From: Candidatus Saccharimonadota bacterium
GTDB lineage: Bacteria; Patescibacteriota; Saccharimonadia; Saccharimonadales; UBA4665
NCBI GenBank assembly: GCA_028289245.1
Contig: JAQGGT010000006.1
Span: forward strand, 270,948-334,947
Reading direction: 5' to 3'
DNA: 64,000 nt
Numbering within the stretch: position 1 is the stretch's first letter; each line of letters starts with the position of its first letter. Under the pieces are notes generated by a model. That model searched no databases, was not told the DNA's origin, and saw only the letters and a program-made list of their open reading frames with translations. This document shows, piece after piece, positions 46,675-54,545 of the stretch. Position numbers and translations under genes: made by a program.

Positions 46675-46763
46675 ATATTACTTCTAAATACTATCACTCA
46701 GTGGATGAGAGCCATACACCTTTGATGATGTCGGCTCCGCCAACGCCACTGAGCTACGGGCGC
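46675..46763 (-). ncRNA. tRNA-Arg leader element, copy 2
   Basis: It has the same layout as the leader at 43835-43924: an exact copy of tRNA bases 1-18 (46763-46746), the identical 20-base core GCGTTGGCGGAGCCGACATC (ending at 46727), GGCTCT (46713-46708), and CCACTGAG (46704-46697), which pairs perfectly with CTCAGTGG of either the copy or the tRNA D-arm. Compared with copy 1 the stem keeps pairing through a T-A to C-G change. A GATAGT/TATACG -10 region lies just upstream. Confidence 0.7.
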
Positions 46764-46805
46764 ATATCGTATACTATCGTAACAGAGAAGGAGTTTTTAC
46801 GGTAG

Positions 46806-48062
46806 ATGAAGCCTTTGCGCAATTTTAATGATGTCCATGCCGCACTGCAGCTATTTGTGCAGCAAACGCCCGCGGTGGCTGCGGCCTACACGCTCGACCG
46901 CATCCGTGAGCTGCTGCACCGGCTCGGCGATCCGCAGGATCAGCTGCGGGTCATTCACGTGGCTGGGACTTCCGGCAAGACCTCCACGGCATACTATATT
47001 GCCACCATGCTCACCGAAGCTGGCCAGCAGGTAGGGTTGAGTGTCTCGCCGCACCTCGATGAAGTAAACGAGCGCTTGCAAATCAACCTTGAGCCATTGG
47101 CAGAAGCCGCGTACTGTCGGGCCCTGGGCGAATTCCTCGAGCTAGTCGAGGCCCATGACATACCGCTCACTTACTTCGAACTGTTAGTAGCATTCGCCTA
47201 TTGGTACTTTGCAAAAACGGGGGTAGATTACGCCGTGATTGAAGTTGGCCTTGGTGGCTTACTGGATGGCACAAATGTGGTGAGCCGGACCGATAAAGTC
47301 TGTGTGATTACCGACATTGGTATTGATCATGCGCATATCCTCGGCAATACCTTAGCGGAAATCGCCGCTCAAAAAGCCGGCATTATGCAATCCGGAAACA
47401 TAGCTTTTTGTTTTGAACAATCGCCTGAAGTCTTGACCGCCTTTCGGCGCATAGCAGCTCAACGCCGGGCCGAACTGCGCATCCAGACCTTTGATCCCGA
47501 TAACCCCATGTTGATCGACATGCCAGTATATCAGCGCCGCAACTGGCAGTTGGCGGCCCGGGTTTACGAACACCTCGCGGCCCGCGATGGCCTGGCGAGC
47601 TTATCGTTAGAAGGCTGGCAGCGCAGTACCACTATCCATATCCCTGGTCGCATGGAGACCATACGGCTCGATACTAAAACTATTATTATGGACGGCGCAC
47701 ATAATTTTCAAAAAATGGAAGCCTTGGTGGCTAGCATCCGCGAACGCTACGCCGACCAACCGCTCGCGGTACTCGTTAGCTTTGCTGCCGGTAAAGACGT
47801 CGGACAAACGCTAGCTGCCTTGAGTGGCCTGGCTGAAGCGGTTGTTATAACGGAATTTAAAACTAATCAAGATATGGTACATAAACCTATGGCCGCCACA
47901 GAAGTTGCGCTACTCTCCAGAGGGGTGGCACCGGATATCCAAACGATACCTGACGTAGCTAAAGCCCTACAGACTTTAGTAGCAATGCCACAACCGATTA
48001 TTGTAATAACGGGTTCGTTCTATTTGCTGCACCAGGTGAGAGCACTTATCAGGCGGCTCTAA
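46806..48062 (+). CDS. folC: Folylpolyglutamate synthase / dihydrofolate synthase
   Basis: A 418-residue Mur-ligase-family enzyme. VIHVAGTSGKTSTAYYIATML (P-loop, about 47-67), SVSPHLDEVNERLQIN, and VIEVGLGGLLDGTNVV with DIGIDHAHILG match FolC. It adds glutamates to folates, supporting glyA. The C-terminal VITGSFYLLHQVR is also typical. AAGGAG (46788-46793) is 12 bases before the ATG, longer than ideal; a TAG directly upstream excludes an earlier start. Confidence 0.93.
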   Translation: MKPLRNFNDVHAALQLFVQQTPAVAAAYTLDRIRELLHRLGDPQDQLRVIHVAGTSGKTSTAYYIATMLTEAGQQVGLSVSPHLDEVNERLQINLEPLAEAAYCRALGEFLELVEAHDIPLTYFELLVAFAYWYFAKTGVDYAVIEVGLGGLLDGTNVVSRTDKVCVITDIGIDHAHILGNTLAEIAAQKAGIMQSGNIAFCFEQSPEVLTAFRRIAAQRRAELRIQTFDPDNPMLIDMPVYQRRNWQLAARVYEHLAARDGLASLSLEGWQRSTTIHIPGRMETIRLDTKTIIMDGAHNFQKMEALVASIRERYADQPLAVLVSFAAGKDVGQTLAALSGLAEAVVITEFKTNQDMVHKPMAATEVALLSRGVAPDIQTIPDVAKALQTLVAMPQPIIVITGSFYLLHQVRALIRRL

Positions 48063-48220
48063 ACGACGTCTGCTTCTTCGCGCTCGTAGCGACCGTGTCT
48101 GCTCCGAAGTGCCATAAGTAAGCGGCGATTATTGAGTACAGATCGCCGTACTTTAAGCGAGTTCATATGAAGAGGGTTAACAATTGGTGAGCCCATAGGT
48201 GGATATTGGTTATCGCTCAT
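48059..48220 (-). CDS. Small basic hypothetical protein
   Basis: A 53-residue Arg-rich protein. The ATG at 48220 is supported by AGGAGG about 9 bases upstream; the longer frame from 48301 has no such support. It overlaps the folC stop by four bases. Function unknown, possibly nucleic-acid binding because of its charge. Confidence 0.5.
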   Translation of the reverse strand: MSDNQYPPMGSPIVNPLHMNSLKVRRSVLNNRRLLMALRSRHGRYEREEADVV

Positions 48221-48378
48221 ATTGATGGCCCTCCTAGTGCAAAATAATGTTAAACCTAGCATATACCCTATAGTAACTGGGGTCAGTGAGATAACTAACA
48301 TGTTAAATAATTCATAGTCGACTGAGTGAACAAAGCTTAGGATGAGTAAGTAATCTAATCTAAACGAAAGGATCGATT

Positions 48379-48648
48379 ATGGGCATTATTGCAATTATTA
48401 TTTTAGGCGGAATTGTAGGCTGGATCGCCAGTCGGCTGCTAGATCGCGACAGTAGCATCGTAGGCAGTATTGTCATCGGTATCGTCGGTTCCTTTATCGG
48501 CGGTTTTGTATCAACTATCTTTACCGGCGCAGACCGCTCAATCACTGAGTTGTCATGGGGCGGTACGTTCTGGGCCTTTATCGGTGCCCTAATTCTTACG
48601 GCCATTCTCAACGCAATGAGCTCATCGCGCCGTCACCACACTGTCTAG
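48379..48648 (+). CDS. GlsB/YeaQ/YmgE-family membrane protein
   Basis: An 89-residue protein with three membrane helices and the family pattern IILGGIVGWIASRLL at the start and WGGTFWAFIGALILTAILNAM at the end. Members are linked to general or envelope stress. AAAGGA lies 7 bases before the ATG. A strong terminator follows. Confidence 0.88.
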   Translation: MGIIAIIILGGIVGWIASRLLDRDSSIVGSIVIGIVGSFIGGFVSTIFTGADRSITELSWGGTFWAFIGALILTAILNAMSSSRRHHTV

Positions 48649-48673
48649 TTTGTAAACTCGCCACTATTTACTA

Positions 48674-48700
48674 AAAACCCCTGCCGCGTGCAGGGGTTTT
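48674..48700. terminator. Strong intrinsic terminator
   Basis: A perfect 11-bp stem AAAACCCCTGC / GCAGGGGTTTT with a 5-base loop. It is symmetric, so it can work in both directions. It ends the GlsB-like gene. Confidence 0.9.
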
Positions 48701-48755
48701 AGTTTGTGGCAGCAATTATAGGCGTGACTGGCAAAAAAGCAGTATAATAATGCTA

Positions 48756-50195
48756 ATGGCTATGGGGGTATCAACATTTGACGCACCACTGGTGTTTGTC
48801 GACATCGAAACAAACGGCTTGAACCATGTTCGTGGCCGGGTGATCGAAGTTGCCGCGATTCGAGTGGAAGCCGGTCAAGTTGTGCGTTCTTTCCGCTCGC
48901 TGATAGATCCGGAATCGGAATTGCCACAATTTATTACGCGGCTGACCGGCATTACTGCCAATGATTTGAAGGGGGCGCCCACCTTTGACCAAATTGCCGA
49001 AGAATTGCAGTCGGTACTGGAGGGTGCGATTTTTGTGGCCCACAATGTTCGATTTGATTACTCGTTTCTGAAGCAAGAATTTGGCCGGTTAGGGCTAAGC
49101 TTCTTACCAAGGCAACTCTGTACGGTGAAGCTGTCACGAGCACTCTATCCCCACGAACGTAGCCACAAGCTTGAAGCCGTGATTTCGCGCCACGGTTTTA
49201 GCTATTCGGCGCGCCACCGTGCCTATGACGATGCGGCAGTCCTATGGCAGTTTGTGCAGTACATTCGCAAACACTTTCCGCCCGAGCAGGTCGAGACGGC
49301 CGTCGCCAAGCAATTACGGCAGCCAGCGCTGCCCAAGAACCTCGAACCAGAGTTAGTACGCAATTTGCCGGAAGGACCGGGCGTGTATATTTTTGAGGAT
49401 GCCGACGGTCGGCCACTATATGTCGGCAAGAGTATTACCATCAAAAAGCGCGTCTTGAGCCATTTTGGCCGCGATCATGCCGAGAGTAAAGAATTTAAAA
49501 TCTCACAGAATATCGACAACATTCGAACTATCGAAACCGAAGGTGAATTGAGCGCGCTGTTACTAGAGTCCAAGCTAGTGAAAGAGCTGCAGCCGATGTA
49601 CAACCGGCAACTTCGGCGCATCAGTAAACTTACGTTGGCTAAGCAGTCGGTGGATGAAAACGGCTACATCACGGTAGTGCTCGAGGAGGCCAATCAGATA
49701 GAGCCCGATGAGGCCACGGACGTACTGGCCGTCTATGACCGCCGTTCCAAAGCCCGCGACTCATTTTTAATGCTCGCCCGTGACCAACTGTTATGCCCGA
49801 AGCTATTGGGACTGGAGAAGTCGAGTGGCGCCTGCTTCTGGAAGCAGCTCCATAAGTGTAACGGTGCCTGTGTGGGCGAAGAATCGCCTGCATCGTATAA
49901 CGCCCGGTTGCTCACGGCCTTTGAGCGACAACGCATCCAATCATGGCCCTACAGTGGACCAATTCTGCTCGAAGAAAAATCCGGGTCCAAAACTGCTCGA
50001 GCGATTGTGGTCGATCAGTGGTGTGTGCTTGGCGAAGTGGTCCAGGAAGAGTACTGCGACCCGGTCATTGCGACGCGCCCAAAGCATTTCGATCTAGATA
50101 CCTACAAAATTTTGCAAACCTTTCTTACCAGTAAACTGGATTCGCTACGGATTCAGAAGCTGACACACGCACAGCTCAGCGCCATGGCCGCCTAA
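48756..50195 (+). CDS. DnaQ-type 3'-5' exonuclease fused to UvrC-type GIY-YIG nuclease
   Basis: A 479-residue two-domain protein. The N-terminal DEDDh exonuclease has VFVDIETNG, VAHNVRFDYSFL and HRAYDDAAV (about 10-165). A GIY-YIG domain follows (GPGVYIFEDADGRPLYVGKS and the TEGELSALLLESKLVKELQP segment, about 205-285), then a UvrC-like C-terminal part with Cys-containing SSGACFWKQLHKCNGAC. Similar fusions are known in Actinobacteria, probably for excision repair. TATAAT (48743-48748) ends 7 bases before the ATG at 48756, so the earlier ATG at 48750 is excluded. Confidence 0.88.
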   Translation: MAMGVSTFDAPLVFVDIETNGLNHVRGRVIEVAAIRVEAGQVVRSFRSLIDPESELPQFITRLTGITANDLKGAPTFDQIAEELQSVLEGAIFVAHNVRFDYSFLKQEFGRLGLSFLPRQLCTVKLSRALYPHERSHKLEAVISRHGFSYSARHRAYDDAAVLWQFVQYIRKHFPPEQVETAVAKQLRQPALPKNLEPELVRNLPEGPGVYIFEDADGRPLYVGKSITIKKRVLSHFGRDHAESKEFKISQNIDNIRTIETEGELSALLLESKLVKELQPMYNRQLRRISKLTLAKQSVDENGYITVVLEEANQIEPDEATDVLAVYDRRSKARDSFLMLARDQLLCPKLLGLEKSSGACFWKQLHKCNGACVGEESPASYNARLLTAFERQRIQSWPYSGPILLEEKSGSKTARAIVVDQWCVLGEVVQEEYCDPVIATRPKHFDLDTYKILQTFLTSKLDSLRIQKLTHAQLSAMAA

Positions 50196-50270
50196 GCAAG
50201 AGTAAAAATTTTAGCTGTCTGGTTACTAGGATTTCGCTATGGTATGGGTAGTCTAAAGAGGAGATTTACG

Positions 50271-50429
50271 ATGGCAAAATATGGTAAAAAAGCCCAAGAA
50301 GAAGTCGGTAAAATGTTACATGAGCAAAAGCATGACCACCGTTTTAAAAACCGCAAGCAGGCGATAGCTGTTGGCCTTAGTAAAGCCCGGCGCGAAGGTG
50401 GCAAGGCGCCTGAAAAGCCCAACGACTAG
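50271..50429 (+). CDS. DUF6496-like small basic protein
   Basis: A 52-residue Lys-rich protein. MAKYGKKAQEEVGKMLHEQK and the RKQAIAVGLSKARREGGK segment match the DUF6496 pattern, of unknown function. GAGGAG (50257-50262 region) supports the ATG at 50271. Confidence 0.72.
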   Translation: MAKYGKKAQEEVGKMLHEQKHDHRFKNRKQAIAVGLSKARREGGKAPEKPND

Positions 50430-50440
50430 CTATTACCCCG

Positions 50441-51241
50441 TTAGTGAACGAATAGTAGGATCAAAATTCCAACGATGATCCGGTAATAGGCAAAAGGCCG
50501 GAAGTTGTGCCGCGATACGTAGCGCAGCAATAAGGAAATACTGACGAGCGCCGTAATAAAAGCCGCCACGATCCCAAGTAATAGGATTCCGGGACCACCA
50601 TCGAGCTGGCTGACGGCGTGCGGGTGTTTGACAAGGGAGTACGCGCTGGCCAAGAAGAGCACCGGCAAGCTGAGGTAGAACGAGAGCGCAGTAGCGGTTG
50701 GACGGTCGATGCCGAGGGTCAGGCCGCTGACGATGGTGGCACCCGAACGGGAAACGCCCGGGATAATAGCCAAGCATTGGCCGAGACCAACGAGTAGTGC
50801 CTGTTTAGTACTGATTTTTTCGACCACTGGCTTCACATTGCGTTGGACGACCGGCTGGCGATCGGCTAGCCATAAGATGACACCACCAATAATTAAGGCC
50901 CAACCGACCACCGAGGGCTTGCTCAGATTATCCAAACTGCTGCCGACGGCCGCACCCACTACACAAGCCGGAATAGTACCAATAATAATTAATTTCCAGA
51001 AGCGTAGCGCATCAGCTCTTTTAGCAAATAGGCCACGGACTTTATCGATCAGATCAAGCCGGTAAAACCAGAGTACGGCTGCAATTGCACCCAGCTGGAC
51101 AACCACGGTAAAAATATCCTTAACATCGGTAAAATTCAGAATCCGCTCGGCCACGATTAAGTGACCGGTACTGCTGATCGGCAGAAACTCGGTAATTCCC
51201 TCGATTAGACCCAGTATGATGACGGTGAGAAATAACGGCAT
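50441..51241 (-). CDS. uppP: Undecaprenyl-diphosphatase
   Basis: A 266-residue polytopic membrane enzyme. LGLIEGITEFLPISSTGHLIV (about 10-30) and PGVSRSGATIVSGLTLGIDR (about 160-179) are the two catalytic BacA motifs. It recycles the wall lipid carrier and gives bacitracin resistance. The start at 51241 is preferred over 51265 because TACACT (minus, 51254-51249) ends 7 bases before it. It is divergent from the response regulator, which suggests a shared envelope-stress theme. Confidence 0.95.
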   Translation of the reverse strand: MPLFLTVIILGLIEGITEFLPISSTGHLIVAERILNFTDVKDIFTVVVQLGAIAAVLWFYRLDLIDKVRGLFAKRADALRFWKLIIIGTIPACVVGAAVGSSLDNLSKPSVVGWALIIGGVILWLADRQPVVQRNVKPVVEKISTKQALLVGLGQCLAIIPGVSRSGATIVSGLTLGIDRPTATALSFYLSLPVLFLASAYSLVKHPHAVSQLDGGPGILLLGIVAAFITALVSISLLLRYVSRHNFRPFAYYRIIVGILILLFVH

Positions 51242-51293
51242 TGCCTCTAGTGTATCGCAAAACATGAGCGAAACCGAAATGGTCTGTCGAAAT

Positions 51294-51327
51294 TTTAAGG
51301 TAACTTTAAGACAAGAGTTTGTATCAT
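51294..51327 (+). promoter_or_regulatory. Response-regulator box and promoter, two-component operon
   Basis: TTTAAG at 51294-51299 and 51305-51310 (11-base period), then 11 bases, then TATCAT (51322-51327). The repeat covers the -35 position. Confidence 0.7.
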
Positions 51328-51333
51328 AGGGGT

Positions 51334-52005
51334 ATGAAAATACTAGTTGTCGAAGATGAGCACCGGATTGCCCAGGCCATTAAGCAAGGTTTGGAGCAAG
51401 AATCCTACGCAGTCGACGTCTGTTATGACGGCGAGGATGGCTATAATACGGCTGCCAACGACGAATATGATGTGATCATTCTTGATGTCATGATGCCGGT
51501 AATGAACGGCTTTGAAGTCTGTAAAAAATTGCGGGCCGACGGCAATCACACCCCGATCTTACTACTGACCGCCAAGGACCAAAACCGTGATATCGTCCAG
51601 GGACTCGATACTGGCGCTGACGATTATTTGGCTAAGCCATTTTCGTTTGAAGTCTTGTTAGCGCGGATTCGGGCATTACTGCGCCGACCGCAAGACGTCT
51701 TTGGCGAGCTACTCCAAGTCGGTGACCTAACGATGAACCCCAATAGCCATGAAGTGCGGCGCGGCGAAAAAGTCGTTGCGCTGTCTACGAAAGAGTATGC
51801 CATCTTAGAGTATCTGCTACGTAACCGAGGCCGGGTTTTAAGCAAAAACAATATCATGACCCATGTGTGGGATTTTGACGCCGAAATACTACCCAATAAT
51901 ATTGAAGTTTTTATTGCCTACTTACGTGCCAAAATCGATAAGCCATTTAAGGGGGCAAACCTAATTCAGACCGTACGCGGATTCGGATACAAAATCGATG
52001 CCTAA
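51334..52005 (+). CDS. OmpR/PhoB-family response regulator
   Basis: A 223-residue regulator: receiver domain with acidic pocket VVEDE and phosphoacceptor Asp51 (IILDVMMP), conserved Thr (LLTAKD) and Lys (YLAKPF), then a winged-helix DNA-binding domain (about 125-222, ending IQTVRGFGYKID). TATCAT ends 6 bases before the ATG, so it is leaderless, and the in-frame start at 51319 is excluded. It overlaps the histidine kinase by 8 bases. Confidence 0.95.
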   Translation: MKILVVEDEHRIAQAIKQGLEQESYAVDVCYDGEDGYNTAANDEYDVIILDVMMPVMNGFEVCKKLRADGNHTPILLLTAKDQNRDIVQGLDTGADDYLAKPFSFEVLLARIRALLRRPQDVFGELLQVGDLTMNPNSHEVRRGEKVVALSTKEYAILEYLLRNRGRVLSKNNIMTHVWDFDAEILPNNIEVFIAYLRAKIDKPFKGANLIQTVRGFGYKIDA

Positions 52006-53038
52006 ACTACTGCGCGAGATGCAAGAAATAGCGGTTACGACCACCGCGCGATTGAGCGCGTCGTATTTGCTAATTATCATGGTAATGAGCATTGGCTTTA
52101 GCGTGGTTTTTTATAATACGTCTTCGCACGAGCTCGGTCGGCAAATTCCGCCGCCCTCGATATTCGGTACTCAGCGCTTCAGTGCTGGTACTAGCTTTGG
52201 AAACGAGGGACCGGGCATTAATGATTTTTTTGCAAAACGAGTAGTCGAAGGCCGACAAGCGCTGCTGCGTAAACTTATTATTCTTAATATAGTCGCCCTG
52301 ACTGCTGGCGGGGTAGTCAGCTATTACTTGGCGCGCCGAACACTTGAGCCGATTGAGGCCAATATGGAAGCTCAGTCGCAATTTGTGAGTGACGCTTCAC
52401 ACGAGCTACGAACGCCCTTAACGGCACTGCAAACTACCAATGAAGTTGCACTCCGTAACGCAAAATTATCCCCCAAAGCAACCAAAGAATTACTGCGCTA
52501 CAACGTGGCAGAAGTCGAGAAATTGCGGCAGCTTACTGATGCGTTGCTGCGGCTCGCCAAACAAGATGCCGGTCAGACCATACTGCAGGATGTGACCCTC
52601 GAGGACATTACCACCGATGCGCTGAATTCGGTAGTGTCTTCAGCAGTCGCCAAGCACATAGTGGTTGAGGATACGATTGCTAAAGCAGCCGTCATTGCTG
52701 ACCGACATTCCATATCGCAAGCTCTCGCGATTATGCTCGACAACGCCATAAAGTACAGTCCGGCGGGGGCTACGATTCACCTCGAGGCTGGCCAGGCTGG
52801 GAAGCGGGGCTATATTCGGGTGCGAGATGAAGGGCCCGGTATAGCTGCGAGTGACCTGCCGCACATTTTTGATCGTTTTTATCGCGCAGACCAATCACGC
52901 AACAAGCAACAGACTGAAGGCTATGGTATTGGGTTAGCACTTGCGAAAAAAATTGTCGATCAACATCATGGTGAAATCCAAGCCGCCAGTGCCGAGGGGC
53001 AGGGTACAACGTTTACGATGTTTCTGCCGCTTGCCTAG
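51998..53038 (+). CDS. Sensor histidine kinase
   Basis: A 346-residue kinase: membrane helices at about 19-41 and 92-112 with a short (about 50-residue) extracellular loop, H-box SDASHELRTPLTAL (His135), N-box QALAIMLDNAIKYSP, G-boxes RDEGPGI and GYGIGLALAKKI. The small loop suits intramembrane sensing or sensing through a transporter, as in Bce-type systems. It is cotranscribed with the response regulator. Confidence 0.94.
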   Translation: MPKLLREMQEIAVTTTARLSASYLLIIMVMSIGFSVVFYNTSSHELGRQIPPPSIFGTQRFSAGTSFGNEGPGINDFFAKRVVEGRQALLRKLIILNIVALTAGGVVSYYLARRTLEPIEANMEAQSQFVSDASHELRTPLTALQTTNEVALRNAKLSPKATKELLRYNVAEVEKLRQLTDALLRLAKQDAGQTILQDVTLEDITTDALNSVVSSAVAKHIVVEDTIAKAAVIADRHSISQALAIMLDNAIKYSPAGATIHLEAGQAGKRGYIRVRDEGPGIAASDLPHIFDRFYRADQSRNKQQTEGYGIGLALAKKIVDQHHGEIQAASAEGQGTTFTMFLPLA

Positions 53039-53069
53039 CGTCGGTATGTTTCTTACGCTTTGAGCGATC

Positions 53070-53103
53070 TTTAAGGAAACTTTAAAGAACTACTTGCTAC
53101 ATT
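53070..53103 (+). promoter_or_regulatory. Response-regulator box and promoter, ABC operon
   Basis: TTTAAG (53070-53075) and TTTAAA (53081-53086), 11-base period, then 11 bases, then extended -10 TGC-TACATT (53098-53103). It has the same geometry as the box at 51294. Confidence 0.7.
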
Positions 53104-53130
53104 GGGATATAACGTAAAAAAGGAAGTCTC

Positions 53131-54528
53131 ATGAATGTAGTAACCCGTGGCATTCGAAATGCGTTCCGGAACCAAATCCGAACTTTTTCGATTGTCGTTA
53201 TTCTCGGTCTCAGTGTCGGACTGGCTTTGGCAATGCTGGTGGCGCGCCAGGCCGTCACCGACAAAATTAGCAGTGTAAAAAGCTCAGTCGGCAACACCGT
53301 ATCTGTATCTCCGGCAGGCGCCCGCGGCTTTGAGGGCGGTGGTACTGCACTGACCACAGCCCAAATCGCCAAGCTGGCTACGCTCGCCAATGTCACCTCC
53401 GTTGACTCAACTTTGAGTGACCGCCTCACAACTAGTAATTCCAATTTGGCATCTGCCGTCGACGCTGGCTCACTTGGCCAACGCTTTGCGCAGAACAACG
53501 GCACCAGCTTTAGTGGTGGCGAGTTCCAGGGCCAACGGCCGAGCGGGGCTACTAGCGGTACAAGTGATAGCGAAACCCCAGTAATGCGTACCTTTACGCC
53601 GCCCGTCACGGTTGTGGGCACGACGAGCCCAACTAAGCTTAGTTCAAGCGTCGGTGGCGGCAGCTTTACGCTCAAGAGCGGCAAAACGTTTAGTGCCACC
53701 AGCACCGAGAACGTTGCTGTCATTGGCAGTAGTTTAGCTACTAAGAACAACCTAAAAGTTGGTTCGACATTTACAGCCTACAATACGTCGATCACCGTCA
53801 TCGGTACCTTTGATGCCGGGAACAGCTTCTCTAACAATCAAGTCCTAATGCCGCTGGCGACCGTGCAGAAGCTATCGGATCAAGCCGGCGCAGTCACCAG
53901 TGCCACGATACATGTAAACTCAATCGATAATGTCGCAACCGTCACCACGGCCGCCACCTCGAGCCTTGGCTCGGCAGCCGACGTCACGAACGATTCGGCG
54001 GCAGCCGAATCGTCGGTTGCACCACTCGAAAACATTCAGACCATATCGCTTTACAGCCTTATTGGTGCCGTCACGGCGGGTGCGGTCATCATCTTGCTGA
54101 CGATGATCATGATCGTTCGTGAACGACGGCGCGAAATCGGTGTCATTAAAGCGATTGGTGCCTCAAATATCAAAGTCATGCTGCAGTTTGCCAGCGAAGC
54201 CGTTACCTTTACCATCCTGGGCGCTGTTATCGGCATTATCTTTGGTCTGGTTGCCGGTAACCCGATTACCAAGTTACTCGTTAACAACTCAACCAGTGCC
54301 GCTACCACCGCAACTACCATGGGTGGTCCAGGCGGCTTCGGCGGCCGAGGGGGTGGCCGAGCCTTACGATCCCTCGGCAGCAACTTCTCGACAATTAGTG
54401 CCTCGGTAGGCTGGGACATCATTTTATATGGACTTGGTGTCGCCATCATCATCGCCATCATCGGCAGTGGTCTAGCCTCGTTCTTTATTGCCAAAATCCG
54501 TCCTGCGGAAGTAATGCGCGCCGAATAG
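53131..54528 (+). CDS. MacB/FtsX-type ABC transporter permease
   Basis: A 465-residue permease: one helix near the N-terminus (about 19-40), a large extracellular domain (about 45-300), then three helices. The cytoplasmic REIGVIKAIGAS motif (about 333-344) contacts the ATPase. Between the third and last helix is an unusual Gly/Arg/Thr-rich loop (about 390-415). AGGAAG precedes the ATG. Likely handles envelope-active compounds or lipoproteins under two-component control. Confidence 0.9.
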   Translation: MNVVTRGIRNAFRNQIRTFSIVVILGLSVGLALAMLVARQAVTDKISSVKSSVGNTVSVSPAGARGFEGGGTALTTAQIAKLATLANVTSVDSTLSDRLTTSNSNLASAVDAGSLGQRFAQNNGTSFSGGEFQGQRPSGATSGTSDSETPVMRTFTPPVTVVGTTSPTKLSSSVGGGSFTLKSGKTFSATSTENVAVIGSSLATKNNLKVGSTFTAYNTSITVIGTFDAGNSFSNNQVLMPLATVQKLSDQAGAVTSATIHVNSIDNVATVTTAATSSLGSAADVTNDSAAAESSVAPLENIQTISLYSLIGAVTAGAVIILLTMIMIVRERRREIGVIKAIGASNIKVMLQFASEAVTFTILGAVIGIIFGLVAGNPITKLLVNNSTSAATTATTMGGPGGFGGRGGGRALRSLGSNFSTISASVGWDIILYGLGVAIIIAIIGSGLASFFIAKIRPAEVMRAE

Positions 54529-54545
54529 GCCGCAAAGGAGACACC

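Noticed and set aside
43758-46763. tRNA leaders as group I introns or tRNA introns
   Set aside because: Both tRNAs are complete and uninterrupted downstream, and the leaders are too short and lack group I core elements.
43758-46763. Attachment site of an integrative element at the tRNA genes
   Set aside because: Classical integrases duplicate the tRNA 3' part; here the 5' end is duplicated, the interval holds no integrase, and it is only about 90 bases.
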